Shown here piece by piece: positions 16,595 through 25,291 of a stretch of DNA of 44,746 nt. The position numbers were made by a program, and so were the translations under genes. A model generated the notes under the pieces. That model was not told where the DNA came from, did no database searches, and saw only the letters and a program-made list of their open reading frames with translations. The stretch comes from CALLPQ01 sp964479275. Lineage in GTDB: Bacteria > Pseudomonadota > Alphaproteobacteria > Caulobacterales > Parvularculaceae. Position 1 is the stretch's first letter; each line of letters opens with the position of its first letter. Location: the NCBI GenBank assembly GCA_964479275.1, contig CAYZLR010000017.1, forward strand, positions 1 to 44,746, in the 5' to 3' direction.

Positions 16595-17401
16595 TTAAAT
16601 TTTCCACCCCATATGCAGTGCTGCGACACCGCCAGATAAATTTTCATATTTTACGCGGTGAAAGCCGGCACGTTTTATTTGCTCCGCAAACATATCTTGT
16701 GAGGGGAAGCGACGAATGGACTCCACTAGATATTGATAAGAGGCGCGATCATTGACGATTTTTTCACCAAGCCACGGGATAACATTAAAAGAATATTGAT
16801 CATAAAGTTTTTGCAAGGACTCGGTAATCATATGAGATAGCTCAAGACAAATAAATCGCCCGCCCGGTTTTATGACCCTGTACGCTTCTCGCAGTGCCGC
16901 ATCACGGTCAGTAACATTTCTGATTCCAAGGCTGATTGTATATGCGTGTACGGAATTTGTGGGTAAAGGCAAACATTCCGCATCACCACAGACCCGGGTG
17001 AGTTGTTTGTTAAAAGGGTAATCTTTTGATTTTTGATTTTTACTCCGGGTTTGCCCGGCTTTTAACATGGCGTGATTAATGTCAAAAATCACAGCGGTTG
17101 CGGGCGTATTAAGCTCTGGCATTTTAGTTTGCAGGAGTTCGCGTTCTTGCGCGCGGGCTAAAAACCCAACGGCAACATCACCTGTCCCGCCAGCGACGTC
17201 CAGCAAGGTTTGACCTGGTCGCGGGTTGATGCGATCCAAAAGGATTTTTTTCCAAACGCGATGAATACCAACCGACATGGCATCATTCATGAGATCGTAA
17301 TTGTTGGCTACACTGTCAAAAACGCCCCGCACCAAACCTGCCTTTTGAGACGTGTTGACGTTTGAAAATCCGAAATCAATTTCGTCTTCATGTTGGGCCA
17401 T
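16595..17401 (-). CDS. ubiE: Demethylmenaquinone/2-octaprenyl-methoxy-benzoquinol C-methyltransferase
   Basis: A class I SAM-dependent methyltransferase of 268 residues that carries out the C-methylation step of ubiquinone (and menaquinone where made) synthesis. Family hallmarks are VANNYDLMNDAMSVGIHRVWK (split around residues 31-51), the SAM-binding LDVAGGTGDVA (67-77), SLGIRNVTD, and the C-terminal NLSGGVAALHMGWK. Compared with E. coli UbiE there is a small insertion of about 25 residues around 85-125 (MPELNTPATA region). It is first in the ubiE-ubiB unit and diverges from ihfB. Confidence 0.96.
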   Translation of the reverse strand: MAQHEDEIDFGFSNVNTSQKAGLVRGVFDSVANNYDLMNDAMSVGIHRVWKKILLDRINPRPGQTLLDVAGGTGDVAVGFLARAQERELLQTKMPELNTPATAVIFDINHAMLKAGQTRSKNQKSKDYPFNKQLTRVCGDAECLPLPTNSVHAYTISLGIRNVTDRDAALREAYRVIKPGGRFICLELSHMITESLQKLYDQYSFNVIPWLGEKIVNDRASYQYLVESIRRFPSQDMFAEQIKRAGFHRVKYENLSGGVAALHMGWKI

Positions 17402-17682
17402 ATTTAGATCCGTTATGATGATAGCGTAGGCGAGAGCTTATCTTTATCCGTTCACGAGCGCTATGAGAAGCGCCTTGACGCCGCACGTCTGATTTGACAA
17501 ACTCATAATTATGTAAGTATATGGTTTTATAGCTTTTTCTCGAATAGTGCTTGTTTTGGCTAGCGCAAGTTTCTAGCCGATGCATGGCAGTAGTTAGATG
17601 AATTTTTTCGGGAAGAGGGCAGCACTGTTTTATATTATCGGACTGGAATGGGGAACAACATGTTCATTGGTAGGGAGAGATC

Positions 17683-17973
17683 ATGATAAAATCGGAATTA
17701 ATTCAAAAACTGGCCGATGAAAATCCTAATCTTTATCACAGAGATGTTGAGCGGATGGTATCTGTCATTTTTGATGAGATCACGGAAGCCTTGGCCAAAG
17801 GGGACCGTGTTGAATTGCGCGGGTTTGGCGCCTTTTCTGTTAAGCATCGCCCCGCGCGCATTGGGCGAAACCCTCGTTCCGGAGAATCGGTTGCGATAGA
17901 AGAAAAATGGTCGCCTTATTTCAAGGCCGGTAAAGAAATACGCGAGCGTCTAAACCCGAAAAATGCGGGCTAA
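17683..17973 (+). CDS. ihfB: Integration host factor subunit beta
   Basis: A 96-residue HU/IHF-family DNA-bending protein. The start MIKSELIQKLADENP, the RDVERMV helix, and the arm RGFGAFSVKHRPARIGRNPRSG are those of IHF-beta and not of HU. The proline in the beta-arm that intercalates into DNA is within GRNPRSGE. It should pair with IHF-alpha encoded elsewhere. A GGGAG ribosome site lies just upstream of the ATG. The downstream lapA-trpF-trpB order is typical for alphaproteobacteria. Confidence 0.95.
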   Translation: MIKSELIQKLADENPNLYHRDVERMVSVIFDEITEALAKGDRVELRGFGAFSVKHRPARIGRNPRSGESVAIEEKWSPYFKAGKEIRERLNPKNAG

Positions 17974-18079
17974 ATTTTGCTGTTTCTCAAGCAATTCACA
18001 TGACTTCAAGAATAAAATCGGCGAGAAGCTGATTTGTGGACCTTGCCGACACAATTAAAACTGTGGCATTGATAGGGTT

Positions 18080-18466
18080 ATGAAAAAATTATTTGAATTG
18101 ATCATCTGGGTGCCTTTATTCTTGATCGCGGTGATTTTCATGGTGTCCAACCGTGAGGAAATCTCGGTCAGTATGAACCCGTTCGCTGATGGCTCAGGCT
18201 TTTTAAGCAGCGTTGCGCTGCCTTTATGGGCCTGGTTCATGTTAATGATCGGCATTGGCATGGTGTTGGGGATGTTTGGCATGTGGTCCTCTGCGGGACC
18301 TGCACGACAAAAAAATAAACAAATGCGTCTCGAGTTAAAATCTTTGAAAAAAGAGAAAACAGAGTGGTTGCAGGAAAAAGCGGCTATATCGGGCACTGCT
18401 AATGCCGATGCTGGATTGGGCCAGAGTAGCACCGGAGAGACATTACCAGTATTAACAAGTGAATAG
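18080..18466 (+). CDS. LapA/DUF1049 family inner-membrane protein
   Basis: A 128-residue LapA-domain protein (PF06305). Two membrane helices (about 5-22 and 48-68) are separated by the family loop VSNREEISVSMNPF. They are followed by a charged coiled-coil segment from about 75 to 110 (RQKNKQMRLELKSLKKEK). The family assists lipopolysaccharide assembly in enterobacteria, and its role in alphaproteobacteria is less clear. The ihfB-lapA-trpF order is typical. The final Thr/Ser/Gly-rich tail is unstructured. Confidence 0.85.
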   Translation: MKKLFELIIWVPLFLIAVIFMVSNREEISVSMNPFADGSGFLSSVALPLWAWFMLMIGIGMVLGMFGMWSSAGPARQKNKQMRLELKSLKKEKTEWLQEKAAISGTANADAGLGQSSTGETLPVLTSE

Positions 18467-18514
18467 GCGGCCAAGCAGGGAATTTTTCCCAGCTCAACAT
18501 ATGCTGATGTCAAG

Positions 18515-19183
18515 ATGTCAAACCTCATAAAAATTTGTGGATTGCGCGAAGAAACCGCAATTGCAGCCGCCCATGAGGCGGGGTGTGATTTTCTGGGATT
18601 TGTTTTTTTTCCACGCTCCCCCCGTCATCTGGATCTTCAAGAAGCCAAGCTGCTTAAACCTCAACTGCCGACTGAAATAAAAGCGGTCGCCCTGATGGTG
18701 AATCCGACAAAGCCATTTATTGATGAAATCATGAACGTTTTTGAACCAGATATTATTCAGTTTCATGGTCAGGAGAGAGTTCAGGATTTGGAAAAATTTA
18801 AATCCGATTATCCTGCGGTTGGAATCTGGAAAGCATTCGGGGTATCAAGCCATGATGATATTCGAGCTGTTGAACAGTTTGAAAGCGTGGCAGATTTGTT
18901 TTTATTTGATGCTAAACCACCAAAGAGTGCTTCTCGCCCCGGTGGTCATGGCACACAGTTTGATTGGTCCTTGATATCAGACTATTCTGGTCACATCCCC
19001 TTTTTACTTGCTGGCGGATTGGATATTCAAAATATCAATGATGCTATTCAATCCGTTAAGACCCACCCCCAGTTTGCCGGTGTGGATGTTTCATCTGGGG
19101 TGGAACGCGAGCTGGGACAAAAAGACCCGTCAAAAATCAAACACTTTATTGATGATGCTCGCCGGGCTATGGATGGGGTATAA
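18515..19183 (+). CDS. trpF: Phosphoribosylanthranilate isomerase
   Basis: A 222-residue TIM-barrel enzyme converting N-(5-phosphoribosyl)anthranilate to its carboxyphenylamino-deoxyribulose form in tryptophan synthesis. The N-terminal KICGL contains the catalytic Cys (C8). QFHGQE, LFDAKPP with the catalytic Asp, FLLAGGL and GVDVSSGVE complete the phosphate-binding pattern. It is followed by trpB after 29 bp. Confidence 0.96.
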   Translation: MSNLIKICGLREETAIAAAHEAGCDFLGFVFFPRSPRHLDLQEAKLLKPQLPTEIKAVALMVNPTKPFIDEIMNVFEPDIIQFHGQERVQDLEKFKSDYPAVGIWKAFGVSSHDDIRAVEQFESVADLFLFDAKPPKSASRPGGHGTQFDWSLISDYSGHIPFLLAGGLDIQNINDAIQSVKTHPQFAGVDVSSGVERELGQKDPSKIKHFIDDARRAMDGV

Positions 19184-19212
19184 CCGCTTTACTTAAAAAA
19201 GGACTATCACTC

Positions 19213-20457
19213 ATGCCGCCAACAAATTCCTATCGTACCGGTCCGGATCAAGATGGTCGATTTGGAAAATTTGGAGGACGGTTTGTCGCTGAGACTTTGA
19301 TGCCGCTGATCTTATCTCTAGAAGAAGAGTATAAAAAAGCGAAAACAGACCCAGCCTTTCAATCCGATATGGATTATTATTTAAAGCATTATGTGGGAAG
19401 GCCGTCTCCGCTTTATTTTGCAGAACGCTTAACAGATTATGTTCGCGCAGAGCGTGTTGCAGCACCTGACCGGGGGAGAAAAGGTGCCAAGATTTATCTA
19501 AAACGTGATGAGCTTAATCATACCGGGGCGCACAAAATCAATAATTGTATTGGCCAGATAATGTTGGCGAAGCGGATGGGAAAGACACGTATCATTGCTG
19601 AAACGGGAGCGGGGCAACATGGCGTTGCAACGGCAACAGTTTGTGCTCGGTTTAACTTGCCATGCGTCATTTATATGGGAGCAACTGATGTTGAGCGTCA
19701 GGAACCGAATGTCTTTCGGATGAAGCTTTTAGGCGCGGAGGTTGTTCCCGTAACATCAGGTACAGGCACTTTAAAAGACGCCATGAATGAGGCATTGCGC
19801 GATTGGGTGACCAATGTTGATGATACTTTCTACATTATTGGTACGGCAGCTGGCCCCCACCCTTATCCTGAATTGGTGCGCGATTTTCAGTCTGTGATCG
19901 GTAATGAGGCAAAACAACAAATGCAAGAGGCTGAGGGGAGATTGCCGGATGCGATTATGGCTTGCATTGGCGGGGGATCGAATGCAATTGGATTGTTCCA
20001 TCCTTTCCTTGATAATCATGATACGGAAATTATTGGTGTTGAGGCGGCGGGTCACGGTGTTGATACCGATCAACATGCGGCTTCCTTAACAGGGGGGCGT
20101 GCGGGGGTTTTGCATGGTAATCGCACTTACTTATTGCAAGACGATGACGGTCAAATTATTGATGCGCACTCTATTTCTGCGGGACTGGATTATCCTGGTA
20201 TCGGCCCGGAGCATGCATGGCTCCATGAAATTGGCCGTGTTCAATATTTATCGGCCACAGATGAAGAAGCGCTGAAATGTTTTCAATTATGTGCCAGTTT
20301 AGAGGGGATTATCCCGGCGCTTGAACCTTCCCATGCCTTAGCCCGTGCGTTCGATAAGGCTGCGCAGATGGACAAGGATCAGATTTTGCTTTTGAATATG
20401 TGTGGGCGTGGTGATAAGGATATTTTTACAGTCATGGATGTTTTAAACAATCAGTAA
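19213..20457 (+). CDS. trpB: Tryptophan synthase beta chain
   Basis: A 414-residue PLP enzyme that joins indole with serine. The PLP lysine is K108 in LNHTGAHKIN; ETGAGQHGVATA, the phosphate-binding GGGSNAIG, and the C-terminal NMCGRGDKD are visible. Length and motifs match TrpB1, the form that works with an alpha subunit. An AGGA site precedes the ATG by nine bases. The alpha-subunit gene that usually follows is absent here: the next 290 bp hold no gene, and then a hydrolase gene runs in the opposite direction. Confidence 0.97.
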   Translation: MPPTNSYRTGPDQDGRFGKFGGRFVAETLMPLILSLEEEYKKAKTDPAFQSDMDYYLKHYVGRPSPLYFAERLTDYVRAERVAAPDRGRKGAKIYLKRDELNHTGAHKINNCIGQIMLAKRMGKTRIIAETGAGQHGVATATVCARFNLPCVIYMGATDVERQEPNVFRMKLLGAEVVPVTSGTGTLKDAMNEALRDWVTNVDDTFYIIGTAAGPHPYPELVRDFQSVIGNEAKQQMQEAEGRLPDAIMACIGGGSNAIGLFHPFLDNHDTEIIGVEAAGHGVDTDQHAASLTGGRAGVLHGNRTYLLQDDDGQIIDAHSISAGLDYPGIGPEHAWLHEIGRVQYLSATDEEALKCFQLCASLEGIIPALEPSHALARAFDKAAQMDKDQILLLNMCGRGDKDIFTVMDVLNNQ

Positions 20458-20473
20458 ACCAACATACAACATA

Positions 20474-20512
20474 AATTGGCTTGTTTGAGGGTGAGGGCAT
20501 TTTCCGCCAATT
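20474..20512 (+). terminator. Weak candidate terminator after trpB
   Basis: AATTGGC (20474-20480) pairs with GCCAATT (20506-20512) across a 25-base loop. A T-rich stretch (TTGTTTTCTTTTTT) begins about 10 bases later. The loop is long and the T tract is not directly adjacent, so the call is weak. Confidence 0.25.
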
Positions 20513-20749
20513 GGGAAGCTATTGATTGTTTTCTTTTTTAACCTCGAAAAGATGGGTTAATATAATAATATAGAGCATCTTTGTGATTCAGATCCATTCA
20601 AAATTGCTTTAAATGGCTTAACAGCATACGAGATTTGTGTAATGGCGTTGATCGGATCTTCAGCGCAAACGGCTTCAGGTCTCGTGCGTATTTTGGACTA
20701 TTTGAGGCAAGCTTTCCCATTAATTTTCTTTAAATGATCAATATACGAC

Positions 20750-21739
20750 CTATTCCAGAGGGGATTCATTAGTGGGAGAAGGAAGTGTCACTGGTGGGGG
20801 CGTCGATATTTGTTTCGAGAGAGCGTCTATAGCCGTTATAATTTGCGTGGCAGCGCTATGGTGAAGGCCATGGCCAACTTGATTAATAATGGTCAAGTTT
20901 GCGCCTTCAATTTGTTTGGCGAGCCGATAGCTATGAATTGTCGGACTAACGGTCGTATCATGTGTGCCCACAAAAATCTCTACGGGAATTTTAATCTCTG
21001 CGTAGCGCTCCTGCATTCTTTTAATGTTGTCCTTTAAGTGAGAAACATCAGCCGCATTACTTTTAAAATCTTTCGAGCGAAATAGAAGTGCGATTCCCGC
21101 TTTTTCATAGTAATCGATAGGCGCCGCTTGCGGCCAAAATGTTCCTGCAACTCCTTTGGGCGCGACCCACTGACCGTAATAGGGGATGATCGTCCGTCTC
21201 AGGAGGGGTCCTAAAATAGGTATGCCCGATGCTTTGTTGTACCAAGTAACACGGCCTGGCCATTCGTGACTTACTGCAGCCAGCAGGACTGCAGCGCTCA
21301 TTCGTTCTTGATAGCGAAGCGTATAAGCCAGTGCGACGGCGCCTCCAAGACTTTGTCCAATAAGAATTGGCTTTTCAACGTCCAGATACTCAAGTGTTTG
21401 ATGAATAAGCTGTGCCTGTACATCGAGATCATGACCATTATCAGGTCTGGTTGAGTATCCGCGCCCGGGTCTGTCGATTAGAATAACCCGATGGTTTTTT
21501 GCAAGCTTGTCTCCCAAAGCGAGCTTGGTATCGTTAAGGTTCGCGCTCGCACCATGTAAGATCACCAGCGGCGGGCCTGGTGCGTCTTTTGGACCAAGTT
21601 CGAGAAAGTGAATTTTTTGATCCTCAATAAGTGCAAACTCACCGATGGGCGGATATTTTTTTTCAAGTCGCATTGTCGTGCAACTTGATGAACAGATGAG
21701 CAAGAAGATTACGATAGAAAGGAGCAATAAAAAGCGCAT
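20750..21739 (-). CDS. Alpha/beta hydrolase, membrane-anchored or lipoprotein
   Basis: A 329-residue alpha/beta-fold hydrolase. The catalytic triad is probably S130 (GQSLGG), D261 (VGTHDTTVSP) and H290 (VGHGLHHS), with oxyanion-hole region LHGAS (61-65). The N-terminus is a hydrophobic leader ending SSSC-TT with C20, so a lipoprotein is possible although the lipobox is imperfect. The C-terminal tail is Pro-rich. The substrate cannot be told from the sequence. Monocistronic: its neighbours are the convergent trpB and, upstream, tpiA on the same strand beyond a gap. Confidence 0.85.
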   Translation of the reverse strand: MRFLLLLSIVIFLLICSSSCTTMRLEKKYPPIGEFALIEDQKIHFLELGPKDAPGPPLVILHGASANLNDTKLALGDKLAKNHRVILIDRPGRGYSTRPDNGHDLDVQAQLIHQTLEYLDVEKPILIGQSLGGAVALAYTLRYQERMSAAVLLAAVSHEWPGRVTWYNKASGIPILGPLLRRTIIPYYGQWVAPKGVAGTFWPQAAPIDYYEKAGIALLFRSKDFKSNAADVSHLKDNIKRMQERYAEIKIPVEIFVGTHDTTVSPTIHSYRLAKQIEGANLTIINQVGHGLHHSAATQIITAIDALSKQISTPPPVTLPSPTNESPLE

Positions 21740-21827
21740 GGTAAAAGGTAACTCTGCTGAGATTAGAAAAAATATAGATGCGCATTAGCATTTTGACGAG
21801 CCTATGAACATAGGTTTGCGCATTTGA

Positions 21828-22550
21828 TCATGCAGCCGTGATAATCGCGTGAAAGTCCCTCGCCTTCAGGCTTGCTCCCCCAACCAATGCGCCATTAACA
21901 TCATTAATCGCTAAAATCTCTTTGGCATTTCCGGGTTTGACTGAGCCGCCATAAAGGATCCTCGTATCCGCGGTGACCAAGGTGCGAATGTGGCGATGCA
22001 TTTCGTCAATATCCTCAAGAGTTGGCGTCAGGCCAGTTCCGATCGCCCAAACCGGTTCATAGGCAATGACCATTTGCGGTGTAAGAGGAGAGGTGGGCAT
22101 AGAGCCTTTTAATTGCGCTTCAACAATCTCAAGCGCTAGGCCCTGTTCACGTTCCGCGCGGCTCTCCCCCACACAAATAATGGGTGCTAATCCGGCCGCA
22201 AGAATGGCTTGCGCTTTGGTGTTGATTGTGGCGTCAGTTTCCCCGTGGTCTGCTCGTCGCTCAGAGTGACCGACAATGATGAATTGGCCCCCACTATCTT
22301 TGATCATCTGCGCACTCACATCTCCTGTATGAGCCCCGGACTGATTGGGGTGGCAATCTTGCCCGCCAACCAAAGTGGTTTTCGCTACAGTTTGCATAGA
22401 AGACAGCAGTGTGGCGGGCGGGCAAATCAGGATATCACAGGGGGCTTGAGGGGGGTGATCATCGAGCAGCGTTTCAAGCGCCGTGATTTCTTCAAGCGCG
22501 CTACGCAGCCCATTCATTTTCCAATTGCCAGCAATAAGAGGTTTGATCAT
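21828..22550 (-). CDS. tpiA: Triosephosphate isomerase
   Basis: A 240-residue glycolytic TIM-barrel enzyme interconverting dihydroxyacetone phosphate and glyceraldehyde 3-phosphate. Catalytic residues are visible: K11 in GNWKMNG, H95 in VGHSERR, and E165 in AYEPVWAIGTG, together with the phosphate-binding YGGSVKPGNA. ATG 22550 gives the usual N-terminus MIKPLIAGNWK. The GTG at 22568 would add six unneeded residues. Confidence 0.96.
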   Translation of the reverse strand: MIKPLIAGNWKMNGLRSALEEITALETLLDDHPPQAPCDILICPPATLLSSMQTVAKTTLVGGQDCHPNQSGAHTGDVSAQMIKDSGGQFIIVGHSERRADHGETDATINTKAQAILAAGLAPIICVGESRAEREQGLALEIVEAQLKGSMPTSPLTPQMVIAYEPVWAIGTGLTPTLEDIDEMHRHIRTLVTADTRILYGGSVKPGNAKEILAINDVNGALVGGASLKARDFHAIITAA

Positions 22551-22678
22551 TATCAAGAGACCTTTCACACAAAGAATAGAGTATCGCTTAGTGCGGTGAT
22601 ACTCATTTGTGCCCTATATCGCAACCGAACAAAACCCTTTATTAAGGCTATGTCGGCCTCCCCATCCGATCTCTCTTA

Positions 22679-22690
22679 GGGGGGGGGGGG
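22679..22690. repeat. Poly-G tract of 12 bases
   Basis: An uninterrupted run of 12 G on the plus strand between the tpiA promoter side and the 3' end of the amidohydrolase gene. Tracts of this length can slip during replication. It lies outside coding sequence, so any effect would be on transcription. A sequencing or assembly length error is also possible. Confidence 0.85.
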
Positions 22691-22703
22691 CTATTTGAGC
22701 CCC
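22687..22703 (-). terminator. Hairpin downstream of the amidohydrolase gene
   Basis: GGGGCT (22687-22692) pairs with AGCCCC (22698-22703) around a 5-base loop, about 14 bp past the amidohydrolase stop. It shares its left arm with the G12 tract. There is no T tract, so it may act as an RNA 3' stabiliser or Rho-dependent site instead of an intrinsic terminator. Confidence 0.4.
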
Positions 22704-22716
22704 TTGCTGTCGGTGC

Positions 22717-24078
22717 TTATAGTTCAACTGGAAAGTCTGGTAACGTCGCCTCAATTAACCTGCCTGCGTTTATGATCTGGCGCGGTGCGCCAAGGCGCGA
22801 AAAAATTTGAGAAAAACTAGTTCCTGAAAAAACGATCATGTCTGCCTTCTGCCCAGGCGAGAAAATGGAAGGGTTTTCCAAGCCCATCAATTTTTCGGGA
22901 TTATGCGAAATACAATTTGCATACTGACCAATTGAATTATCGAGATGGCCAATGCGAACAGCTTCACGATAAACTTCAACCATGTCAAAATCACCATAAG
23001 GGTGAAAAGCATCGCGCACATTATCTCCGCCTAGGCTCAAGTATACGCCAGCATTGAAAATATCTTTCATAGGAGCAGTGCCACGAAATAGAGGCGCGTT
23101 TTTTAAGGCTCGATCTTGTAAATACAGATTGCTCATGGGTAAAGCCACAATACCGATATTGGCTTGTTTTACACGCGATAAAATAGCGGCAATCTCTTCG
23201 TCATCTTTCAGAGCTAAAGAACACACATGTCCACAGACTATAGAGTTTGTAAATCCGCGTTCGATCGCAATATTCGCAATTTTTTCCAGCCCATTGGCGG
23301 TAGGGTCCAAGGTTTCATCCACATGAAAATCTAACGGTAATCCGTATCGTTCGGCTAATTCAAAGGCGCGAATAATTTCTGTTTTTTGTTGTTTGGACGG
23401 ATAAATCACCGGACCAAAATGTGCACCATAGGTTGCTGCAAGTCTTGCAAGTTTATCGCCATAAGGTCCCATGATTTTTCCAACACCTAAAGAGACCACA
23501 CCTTGCAGGGTAACTTTACCGGCCCACTCGCGACGCACTTGATCAAATATTTTCCAACTGGGCTGGGTACGTTTTTTCTGACTATCAATATGGGTGCGCA
23601 GTGATCGAGTACCATGGGCATAGGCACAAGCCATCGCAAATGACATGCGCCGATAAACATCGTCTTCTGACCAAGGTGTTTTTCGATCTCCCTTAGCCCC
23701 GGTCTTTGCGCCGCTATACGATCCGTCAAGATTGGGCGCGCGCTCCCATGTTTGGGTTTTGTCAATATGGGCATGAAGCTCAGCCAGGCGCGGAAAAATA
23801 ATGCGCCCTTGAAGATCGATATTCGGTCCCCCCACGAGTGCGTGTTCATGATGATGATCTGAGACGTGTTGAATATCTGTAAGAATGCCATCACCGCTGA
23901 CCCCAATATTGACAAGACACAATCCTTCAACATCAGCTTTTAGGGTGTGTACTTTTTTTGGTTTCAATGGATGAGCAGGTAAAAGTGCGCCGATTGGCAC
24001 TTTCGCATTGAGCAATTGATAAGGGCCCATTGCAGGGAGAGACGATAAAAACCTATTATGTGACCAGCTTGAAGACAT
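22717..24078 (-). CDS. Cytosine deaminase-like amidohydrolase
   Basis: A metal-dependent amidohydrolase similar to cytosine deaminase (CodA) and related deaminases. Metal- and substrate-binding blocks are visible: LHAHIDKTQTW, FHVDETLDPTANG, CGHVCSLALKDDEE and the CodA-like GGDNVRDAFHPYGDFDMVEV. The exact base or pterin substrate is uncertain. The open frame extends to 24249 and would overlap the divergent uracil-DNA glycosylase open frame. The extra 57 residues do not resemble the family, so a start at 24078 (MSSSW) is proposed; ATG 24030 is another option. Neither has a clear ribosome site. Confidence 0.8.
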   Translation of the reverse strand: MSSSWSHNRFLSSLPAMGPYQLLNAKVPIGALLPAHPLKPKKVHTLKADVEGLCLVNIGVSGDGILTDIQHVSDHHHEHALVGGPNIDLQGRIIFPRLAELHAHIDKTQTWERAPNLDGSYSGAKTGAKGDRKTPWSEDDVYRRMSFAMACAYAHGTRSLRTHIDSQKKRTQPSWKIFDQVRREWAGKVTLQGVVSLGVGKIMGPYGDKLARLAATYGAHFGPVIYPSKQQKTEIIRAFELAERYGLPLDFHVDETLDPTANGLEKIANIAIERGFTNSIVCGHVCSLALKDDEEIAAILSRVKQANIGIVALPMSNLYLQDRALKNAPLFRGTAPMKDIFNAGVYLSLGGDNVRDAFHPYGDFDMVEVYREAVRIGHLDNSIGQYANCISHNPEKLMGLENPSIFSPGQKADMIVFSGTSFSQIFSRLGAPRQIINAGRLIEATLPDFPVEL

Positions 24079-24276
24079 AAAAATGAGTTTCGTTGTAAGG
24101 GGCTGTCGAGGGTAAAGACGGAAAAGGCGAAGGGCACCTACACTATCACAATGGATATTAAGGAGGAGTTTTAAAACATCGCGTGTTAAGTGATAATCAT
24201 AATAAATCCGAGATTCTTTGTGATTTTTAACCCCATTCATGTTCACCATTTTGATGAAAGAGGTTACTCTATCTTA

Positions 24277-25197
24277 ATGAGTATTGATCAATCCGAAATG
24301 AATTATGACCCTACAGCTTTGCGGGCTTTGCTGCATTGGTATCGGGATATGGGGGTGGATGTTGCAACTGCATCAAAGCCCTGTAATTTTTTCGAGGAAT
24401 TTCGCAGTGATCAAGGTTTGAATTCTGGGGCTGTCCCACAAGGGGGAAATTTAAAGGCTGATGGTTCACCTGGAACAAGTGAGCGCGATCATCATCAATC
24501 ATCGGCGCGCGATACGCTGTCACGAGGAACAAATTTAAAACCGCGTCCAACGACGGGCGTTATCCGCCCAGATGCAAGTAATGTAAGTCCAGCGGAGGCT
24601 GTGGCCTTGGCGTCAACACAAGCTAAAGGCAGTCAAGATATCGCAGCTTTGGAAGAGGCATTGCGTCGTTTTGACGGTTGTGCCTTGAAAAAGGGCGCGC
24701 GTCATACGGTTTTTGCGGATGGCACATTCGGTTCGCCCTTACTGGTAATGGGTGAGGCCCCTGGCCGTGATGAGGATCGCGAGGGACGCCCTTTTGTTGG
24801 GCGGGCAGGGCTTTTGCTTGACAAAATGCTTGCCGCGATTGGTCAAGACCGCCTCAAAAATACATATATCTCCAACGTTATTTTTTGGCGCCCCCCGGGG
24901 AATAGAACGCCATCAGATGAAGAAATGATGATTTGTCGCCCTTTTGCCGAGCGCTTAATTGAATTGGCCAACCCTAAAATTATCCTCATCGCGGGCGCTA
25001 CGCCTTTGAAAGCGTTGCTTGATAAAAAGGGGATTATGAAGACCAGGGGAAAATGGCAGTCACTAACAACTAAAGCGGGAAAAGTAATTCCGGTCATGCC
25101 AACTTTTCACCCGGCCTATCTCTTGCGCAACCCGCAAGCTAAGCGCCTTGTTTGGCAAGATTTGCAGTTGGTGCGTGATAAGTTAATAGAAAATTAA
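24277..25197 (+). CDS. Uracil-DNA glycosylase, family 4-like
   Basis: A uracil-DNA glycosylase of the family 4/5 type that removes uracil from DNA. The first motif is in GEAPGRDEDREGRPFVGRAG (split around the PFVGRAG core), followed by LLDKMLAAIG, NVIFWRPPGNRTP and the C-terminal HPAYLLRNPQAKR with the second active-site motif. Cysteines in FDGCALKKGA and MICRPFAE are at the Fe-S cluster region, though only two of the four expected ligands are obvious to me. About 70 residues of low-complexity linker separate the N-terminal helix (ALLHWYRDMGVD) from the catalytic domain. The open frame extends upstream to 24190, but ATG 24277 (or 24298) matches relatives better. Confidence 0.87.
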   Translation: MSIDQSEMNYDPTALRALLHWYRDMGVDVATASKPCNFFEEFRSDQGLNSGAVPQGGNLKADGSPGTSERDHHQSSARDTLSRGTNLKPRPTTGVIRPDASNVSPAEAVALASTQAKGSQDIAALEEALRRFDGCALKKGARHTVFADGTFGSPLLVMGEAPGRDEDREGRPFVGRAGLLLDKMLAAIGQDRLKNTYISNVIFWRPPGNRTPSDEEMMICRPFAERLIELANPKIILIAGATPLKALLDKKGIMKTRGKWQSLTTKAGKVIPVMPTFHPAYLLRNPQAKRLVWQDLQLVRDKLIEN

Positions 25198-25291
25198 CTC
25201 GGTCAATGCTCTTTTTCGATTGGGAACGTAAGAAAAGTTTAAGACTTTTAACTGAACGGTTAAGTTTCATAATCCTCGTAAGGTGCCTTCT

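Noticed and set aside
20571..20612. TAGAGCATC...GCTTTAA stretch after trpB as another repeat copy
   Set aside because: The termini are only loosely complementary, and the interior does not align to the 102-bp family.
24190..24276. N-terminal extension of the uracil-DNA glycosylase frame overlapping the divergent amidohydrolase frame
   Set aside because: The extra 29 residues are hydrophobic and not family-like. A start at 24277 avoids the overlap and matches relatives.
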